Shown here one piece after another: positions 13,385 through 17,473 of a DNA stretch of 17,473 nucleotides. The notes under the pieces were generated by a model, which searched no databases, had not been told where the DNA came from, and was given only the letters and a program-made list of their open reading frames with translations. Origin of the DNA: Candidatus Methanoplasma sp. Its GTDB lineage: Archaea; Thermoplasmatota; Thermoplasmata; Methanomassiliicoccales; Methanomethylophilaceae. Positions within the stretch are counted from its first letter, which is position 1; every line of letters starts with the position of its first letter. The position numbers were made by a program, and so were the translations under genes. The DNA is taken from assembly GCA_031288985.1 (NCBI GenBank), contig JAITQH010000021.1:1-17473 (forward strand), given 5' to 3'.

Positions 13385-14002
13385 ATGGAAGTTGAAAAAT
13401 GGCATAATGTCGCATTTGCCTGGGCGGGGATCTTTGCGACGGTATCGTTCGCTATCTTCATCACGCTCGCCACCAACGTCGATTCTTGGGTATTCGGGGA
13501 AGATCTTCTCTCTACTCTGAGGCACTCCGACAATGTCGATGCCAGAATATTTCTGAACCTTGGATGCGTCTTCAGCGGGCTGCTGCTGGTGACGTTCGGC
13601 ACTGGAAACATACTCTACCACAGGAACCACGATCAGTCGGTGGGCGGCGGACTCGTCGCGATCGCCGGCATCGTATTGATATTCATAGGCCTGATCACAG
13701 CCGACCTCAGTTCGGAAGTCATGTACAATTATCTCGAAGGTGCATTCGCTACGCTCATGCTTCTCTCCATGGCCGTCTTTGCGGCAGGCAACTGGGTCGC
13801 AGACCACAAGGTGTTTGCGGGCATCTCCATGATCCTCTTCGCGTCCGGAGTGGCGACGGTGGTGACGTTCAGTTTTGAGATGATGGAAGCAATCGGGATC
13901 TGCATTGGGCTCATCTGGATCGTTATAGAGAGCGTAAGGCTGATGATCGAGAAACCCAACGCTGGCGGCAAGGTCGGTGTTTCAGGCAGGGTGAGGCAAT
14001 GA
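13385..14002 (+). CDS. Six-helix membrane protein, DUF998-like
   Basis: The 205-residue protein has six predicted membrane segments (about 9-29, 55-77, 87-106, 117-138, 142-163, 168-187) with short polar loops and a basic C-terminal tail. The pattern of a first helix, an extracytoplasmic loop with a short amphipathic stretch (DLLSTLRHSDNVDAR), then IFLNLGCVFSGLLLVTFGTG resembles DUF998 membrane proteins, which have no established activity. The family call is moderate. The stop overlaps the start of the next gene (ATGA), so the two products are probably made in fixed proportion and may interact. The TATA box at leaderless spacing supports the ATG at 13385. Confidence 0.7.
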   Translation: MEVEKWHNVAFAWAGIFATVSFAIFITLATNVDSWVFGEDLLSTLRHSDNVDARIFLNLGCVFSGLLLVTFGTGNILYHRNHDQSVGGGLVAIAGIVLIFIGLITADLSSEVMYNYLEGAFATLMLLSMAVFAAGNWVADHKVFAGISMILFASGVATVVTFSFEMMEAIGICIGLIWIVIESVRLMIEKPNAGGKVGVSGRVRQ

Positions 14003-14361
14003 CGCCTCCGAGAAGCGCCTGGGCAGGCGTTGCGCTTGGGGCGTTCGGCGGCATTCTGTGCATAGTTGCCATGGCGTTCCTGTTCAAACCGGAGACGGAC
14101 GCAGTGCCCGATATAGGGAGTTATATGCTTCTTGCGGCCCTGTTCTTTGCCATTGCGGGAGCGTTCACAGCGAACAACCAGTGGTCTTGGGACATGCTTC
14201 TGTTCGTGACCTTCCTGACGGCGGCTGTTTCGATGGTGCTGACCATCATGGGAGCCATAGACATCTATGGCGGCATCCTGATCTTCGTGATCGCCGCCGC
14301 CATTGTCGCGGTTCTCCTGATCCCGTCGTCAAAGACCTGGTTGGACAGACCGAAGCTCTGA
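13999..14361 (+). CDS. Small four-helix membrane protein of unknown function
   Basis: The 120-residue protein has four predicted membrane segments (about 8-29, 39-58, 65-85, 90-109) and a short charged C-terminus ending RPKL. I do not recognise a family. It starts inside the stop codon of the DUF998-like gene (ATGA), with GGGTGAGG just upstream (about 13988-13995), the strongest Shine-Dalgarno match in this region, so it is translated by coupling or re-initiation. Its only neighbour in the operon is another membrane protein, which suggests a two-component membrane complex, but nothing shows the transported or sensed molecule. Confidence 0.75.
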   Translation: MTPPRSAWAGVALGAFGGILCIVAMAFLFKPETDAVPDIGSYMLLAALFFAIAGAFTANNQWSWDMLLFVTFLTAAVSMVLTIMGAIDIYGGILIFVIAAAIVAVLLIPSSKTWLDRPKL

Positions 14362-14392
14362 ACCGGGCGGCGCCGGAATGCGGGCATGTGCG

Positions 14393-14432
14393 GCGATCCG
14401 CAGGCCCGCAGACCCCCGCCGCCGCGGATCGC
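14393..14432. repeat. Inverted repeat downstream of the membrane-protein operon
   Basis: GCGATCCGC (14393-14401) and GCGGATCGC (14424-14432) are exact inverted copies with a 22-base GC-rich spacer, starting 32 bases after the last stop of the operon. It could form a transcript-end structure; no T-tract follows. Confidence 0.4.
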
Positions 14433-14490
14433 ATCCCCGTGCTCCGGGAATTGCGTATTTCGGCGATCGGGGGCCCGGCGCGGCCTCCCG

Positions 14491-14523
14491 ATATATATCT
14501 ATTGTCGGATGTAAACTATAAAT
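14491..14523 (+). promoter_or_regulatory. Two tandem TATA boxes before riboflavin kinase
   Basis: ATATATAT (14491-14498) and ACTATAAAT (about 14514-14522) lie one after the other. Each is about 26 bases before an in-frame ATG (14522 and 14546 respectively), so each could drive a leaderless message from a different start. Confidence 0.5.
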
Positions 14524-14545
14524 GCACCGAAATGGTTTTCCACAC

Positions 14546-15202
14546 ATGGATTCAAAGTTTACCTTCGCGCTGAGGAAGATAGCTATGTTAGGTGGGCTGG
14601 AAGACTACGTTGCGCTGTCCTCCCGCGAATTGGGAGACACGCTCGACATGAGCCAACAGTCCGCCTCGAAGCGCATATTGGAGCTGCTGGACGATAATCT
14701 CATAACGAGGGATCTTGGCGCAAGGCGACAGCGCATAAAGATCACGCCCAAAGGAGTGGAGGAACTGAAGGTCGAGTATTACGAATACAAGAAGATCTTT
14801 GAACTCGCCGACCAGGTCGTTCTGCACGGCGCGATCACCGAAGGAATGGGAGAGGGAGGATACTACATCTGCCAGCCCAGATACATGGAGCAGATCGAGG
14901 CCGCTTTGGGATTCAGACCTTTCGAAGGCACCCTCAACGTCATCGTTGACAAGGAGGACATGCCGAAGCTTGAGATCGTCAGAGGCTCCACGGGCCATCG
15001 CATCAGCGGTTTCATTCAGGACGGCAGGAGCTTCGGCAACGTCATAGCCCACCCTGCCAAGATACACAACGTCGAATGCGCGATCGTCATACCTGAACGT
15101 TCCCACTACAGCAACGTGATCGAGATAATCTGCCAATACCACCTGAGGCGGACCCTGAAGCTTGACAACGGCGACCGCATCGATGTGAAGATCAAGATCT
15201 GA
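14546..15202 (+). CDS. ribK: CTP-dependent riboflavin kinase with N-terminal HTH domain
   Basis: The protein (218 residues from 14546) makes FMN from riboflavin using CTP, the archaeal enzyme type. The N-terminal ~75 residues are a winged helix (ELGDTLDMSQQSASKRILEL, then LITRDLGARRQRIKITPKG). The catalytic domain follows: HGAITEGMGEGGYYICQPRY with the glycine-rich nucleotide loop, the GFRPFEGTLNVIV hallmark, and CAIVIPERSHY near the end. HTH fusions are known in this family and may let it regulate riboflavin genes (RbkR-like). The start is uncertain: an in-frame ATG at 14522 adds eight residues (MHRNGFPH), and each start has a TATA box at leaderless spacing. I prefer 14546 because the HTH fold begins right after it. 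The 3' end overlaps purQ by 11 bases, convergently. Confidence 0.88.
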   Translation: MDSKFTFALRKIAMLGGLEDYVALSSRELGDTLDMSQQSASKRILELLDDNLITRDLGARRQRIKITPKGVEELKVEYYEYKKIFELADQVVLHGAITEGMGEGGYYICQPRYMEQIEAALGFRPFEGTLNVIVDKEDMPKLEIVRGSTGHRISGFIQDGRSFGNVIAHPAKIHNVECAIVIPERSHYSNVIEIICQYHLRRTLKLDNGDRIDVKIKI

Positions 15203-16001
15203 CCGCTCTTACCACAGACATTATTATCTCTTTCCCGTCTCCGTCCTCCGACGAATACCCTCTGGTCCAATCGGAGTGCGTGAAGCGCGTCATCACTCTC
15301 TCGGGGTGCGGCATCATGCCAAGCACGTTTCCCGCCGGGTTGCATATTCCTGCGATGTTCGATCTTGTGCCGTTAGGATTCCAAGGATAGTCCGCGTCGT
15401 TCCCTTCGGGGGTCACGTATCTGAACACGATCTGATCGTTGTCCTCAAGGCGGTCCGCAAGATCCGCGTCCATTCCGAGAAGCTTGCCCTCGGCATGCGC
15501 GGACGGTATCGCCAGGATCCTTCCCCGCGGCATCTCGGACACGAGCCTGCAGCGTCCTCTGCTGTCGTTTCTGAGGACCGTCGGACGGCACTCGAAACGG
15601 CCCGAGTCGTTGTTGTACAGGGCCGCCGTCGGGAACGGGGTCATCGTCTCTTCCGCCGCAGGCAGGAGACCCAGCTCCACCAGTATCTGGAAGCCGTTGC
15701 ATACGCCCAGGACGGGCTTCTCCGAGTCCACGAAGTCCCTCAGCCTCTTCCCGATCGAAGATTTGATCCTTGCTCCGAATATTGCGCCCGCGCGGACGTA
15801 GTCTCCGGCCGAGAACCCTCCCGGGAGCGCCAGTATGTCGTAGTCTTCGAGATCCCTTCTCAGTTCCGCCGGCGCGTTGCCGGTCATCTGATTGAGATGC
15901 ACCTTCTCCGGCGCCGCGCCGCACATCCTGAATGCCTCCGCCATCTCGTCTTCGCAGTTGGTGCCCTCTATGCGGAGGACGCACACCCTGACCTCACTCA
16001 T
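15192..16001 (-). CDS. purQ: Phosphoribosylformylglycinamidine synthase, glutaminase subunit PurQ
   Basis: The 269-residue class I glutamine amidotransferase supplies ammonia from glutamine to PurL for formylglycinamidine ribotide synthesis. Visible motifs are RIEGTNCEDE (10-19), ALPGGFSAGDYVRAGA (58-73), the nucleophile elbow VLGVCNGFQIL with C101, AIPSAHAEGK, and the catalytic His-Glu pair in MMPHPER (H232, E234). The length fits the longer archaeal and Thermotoga-like PurQ forms. The ATG lies inside the end of purL (8-base overlap ATGAGTGA), so the two subunits are translationally coupled. The small third subunit PurS is not visible here. The gene ends in an 11-base convergent overlap with ribK. 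Confidence 0.94.
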   Translation of the reverse strand: MSEVRVCVLRIEGTNCEDEMAEAFRMCGAAPEKVHLNQMTGNAPAELRRDLEDYDILALPGGFSAGDYVRAGAIFGARIKSSIGKRLRDFVDSEKPVLGVCNGFQILVELGLLPAAEETMTPFPTAALYNNDSGRFECRPTVLRNDSRGRCRLVSEMPRGRILAIPSAHAEGKLLGMDADLADRLEDNDQIVFRYVTPEGNDADYPWNPNGTRSNIAGICNPAGNVLGMMPHPERVMTRFTHSDWTRGYSSEDGDGKEIIMSVVRAVRS

Positions 16002-17460
16002 CGCCGGAACCTCCCATCACATTCCATATCGGATCGTTCCATGCCTTCCTCAGTTCGGAGACCGGGATGTCCGTGCGGATCCCTTTGATCTTCAGGGAGA
16101 CGCCTTTGGTTATGCCTATGCAGACCGCTCCGCCTCCCATTATGTCTGCGAATTCCTCCGCGTTCTTCCCGTCGATCTCTGCGACCCAGCGGGTATTGCT
16201 TTCGGAATACAGCTTGACGCGGATATCTGCGCCGTCCATTGCGGTGAGATCCAATTCCGCGCCGATGCCTCCGGAGATGCACATCTCCGCAACGGCGACG
16301 GCGAGTCCGCCGTCAGAACAGTCGTGGCAGCTCAGCACCAGCCCGGAGTCCATCGCCCGGAGCAGATCGTCCATCAGCTTCTTCGCCTTTGGAATGTCGA
16401 CTCCCGGGACCTTTCCGTCGGATCCGCCGAACTTGCGGAACAGGAGGGATCCGCCCATCTCCCTCTTGGTATCGCCGATGAGGAACAGACAGCTTCCTTC
16501 CTTCTTCATATCGGCGGTCACCGATCTTCTGACATCGTCGATGAGTCCGCATGCGAGGATCATCGGCGTCGGGAGTATCGCCCCGCCCGCAGTTTCGTTG
16601 TAAAGGCTGACGTTGCCCGACGGTATCGGTATCCCGAGGCCCTTTGCCATGTCGCCGAGGCCTCTGACCGCCTCCCTGAACTCTCCGAGCCTTTCCGGCC
16701 TTTCGGGGTTCCCGAAGTTGAGGCAGTCCGTGAACGCGTTGGGCCTCGCGCCCACCGCCACTATGTTGCGGCAAGCCTCGTCTATACAGGACATGCCTCC
16801 GTTGTAGGGATCGAGCGCAGTGAACCATGGGTTGCAGCCGATCGCAGCCGCCAGGCCCTTCCATCTTCCCGGCACCGGCATGAGGACCGACGCGTCGCCG
16901 GGGCCGGTCTCGTTCATCTTCCCCACCATCGGATGTATGACGGTCGATGCCCTGACCTCGTGGTCGTACTGCCGGATCGCCCACTCCTTGGAGGCGACGT
17001 TCGGATCCGAAAGCATCGCAAGAATCACTTCTTTGTCGCCGGGCAGATCGGGGAACTTCTCCTTCGACCCGTCCGGAAACTCCGGAAGAGTGTACGGACG
17101 GACGTATACAGGTCCTCCGGTCAGGAATTCCAGATCCATGTCGAATATCTTCTCTCCGTTCCAGAACAGGCGCATCCTCGGATCCGGGATCGTCTTGGCC
17201 ACGGGAGTCGCGAGGACGTCCCAGAATGCGAACGTCCCGAGCACTTTGTCCACGTTCTCCGGCTTGCAGGTGACCATCATCCTCTCCTGGGATTCGGAGA
17301 CCCATATCTCCCACGGGGCCAGCCCCTGCTCTTTGAGCGGAACTCTTTCCACATCGACGTCAGCGCCGCATCCGGCCGCCAAGGCCATCTCTCCGACGAC
17401 GCAGCTGAGTCCTCCGCCCCCGAGATCCTTCATCCCGGTGATGAGATGCTTTTCGTTCAC
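15994..17460 (-). CDS. purL: Phosphoribosylformylglycinamidine synthase PurL, 5' end missing
   Basis: At least 488 residues of PurL are present. The enzyme converts formylglycinamide ribotide, ATP and PurQ-derived ammonia to the amidine. Motifs are GMKDLGGGGLSC near the visible start, WVSESQERMM, the NFGNPERPERLGEF block, the IPSGNVSLYNE segment, and the second nucleotide-site motif HDCSDGGLAVAVAEM. Family members are about 700-750 residues, so roughly a third of the N-terminus is missing. The GTG at 17458-17460 is an internal valine codon and not a start: coding sequence continues to the point where adapter sequence replaces the genome. The stop overlaps purQ by eight bases. Confidence 0.93.
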   Translation of the reverse strand: MNEKHLITGMKDLGGGGLSCVVGEMALAAGCGADVDVERVPLKEQGLAPWEIWVSESQERMMVTCKPENVDKVLGTFAFWDVLATPVAKTIPDPRMRLFWNGEKIFDMDLEFLTGGPVYVRPYTLPEFPDGSKEKFPDLPGDKEVILAMLSDPNVASKEWAIRQYDHEVRASTVIHPMVGKMNETGPGDASVLMPVPGRWKGLAAAIGCNPWFTALDPYNGGMSCIDEACRNIVAVGARPNAFTDCLNFGNPERPERLGEFREAVRGLGDMAKGLGIPIPSGNVSLYNETAGGAILPTPMILACGLIDDVRRSVTADMKKEGSCLFLIGDTKREMGGSLLFRKFGGSDGKVPGVDIPKAKKLMDDLLRAMDSGLVLSCHDCSDGGLAVAVAEMCISGGIGAELDLTAMDGADIRVKLYSESNTRWVAEIDGKNAEEFADIMGGGAVCIGITKGVSLKIKGIRTDIPVSELRKAWNDPIWNVMGGSGDE

Positions 17461-17461
17461 T

Positions 17462-17473
17462 AGATCGGAAGAG
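17462..17473 (+). other. Illumina TruSeq adapter remnant at the contig end
   Basis: The final 12 bases are AGATCGGAAGAG, identical to the beginning of the common Illumina adapter. They interrupt the purL reading frame at its upstream side. This is library or assembly contamination and not genome sequence. Confidence 0.93.

Noticed and set aside
13165..13611. N-terminal extension of the GPN GTPase up to 13611
   Set aside because: It would put about 150 unrelated residues before the P-loop, cross a TATA box, and overlap the divergent membrane-protein gene.
15892..17463. A 523-codon plus-strand open frame opposite purL and purQ
   Set aside because: It is fully antisense to two enzymes with intact catalytic motifs, has a shadow-like composition, and runs into the adapter at the end.
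1..17473. CRISPR arrays, insertion sequences, integrase or phage genes
   Set aside because: No regularly spaced repeats, transposase motifs or terminal inverted repeats were seen anywhere in the window.

Overview
The window reads as a chromosomal contig end from a euryarchaeon. The markers are archaeal: RNA polymerase subunit K (Rpb6-like), 30S protein S2 of the archaeal type, the proteasome-activating ATPase PAN, MBF1 with a zinc ribbon, an RPA/RPA-associated protein operon, a GPN-loop GTPase, CTP-dependent riboflavin kinase and the archaeal purine enzyme PurP. Most of the sequence is GC-rich (one PAN line hand-counts at 63%). The gene set and the many apparently leaderless promoters suggest Thermoplasmatota, perhaps Methanomassiliicoccales; that placement is an inference, since no lineage-specific marker such as methanogenesis or pyrrolysine genes is present.

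Layout: 1-3105 (minus) holds a partial class V aminotransferase, a class I aminotransferase and purP. 3381-5605 (plus) is the two-gene single-strand DNA binding operon (RPA with a zinc finger, then an RPA-associated protein), closed by a short hairpin with a T-tract. 5627-9916 (minus) runs rpoK, rpsB, an ADP-ribosylglycohydrolase, an adenine-N6 DNA methyltransferase and a MEMO-family protein. The rpoK, rpsB and MEMO genes belong to a neighbourhood conserved in many archaea; the glycohydrolase/methylase pair sits between rpsB and MEMO, and the methylase is clearly AT-richer. 10050-12396 holds a DUF2240-like gene (plus), MBF1 (minus) and PAN (plus). 12400-14361 holds a GPN-loop GTPase (minus) and a two-gene membrane-protein operon (plus). 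14546-17460 holds riboflavin kinase with an N-terminal HTH (plus), then purQ and a 5'-truncated purL (minus).

The purine genes act in one route: PurL with PurQ makes formylglycinamidine ribotide, and PurP performs the later formate-dependent formylation used by archaea in place of PurH. RPA and its partner protect single-stranded DNA. PAN feeds the 20S proteasome, whose subunits are outside the window. Promoters follow a simple rule: most first genes have a TATA box centred about 24-28 bases before the start codon (leaderless mRNA), whereas operon-internal genes carry Shine-Dalgarno motifs.

The last 12 bases match the beginning of the Illumina TruSeq adapter, so the right end is an assembly artefact and purL is cut by it. 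The most interesting biology candidates are the glycohydrolase/methylase insertion with two perfect hairpins at its upstream border, and an 18-base palindrome overlapping the RPA promoter. I found no CRISPR array, IS element, rRNA or tRNA, and no complete new defence system.
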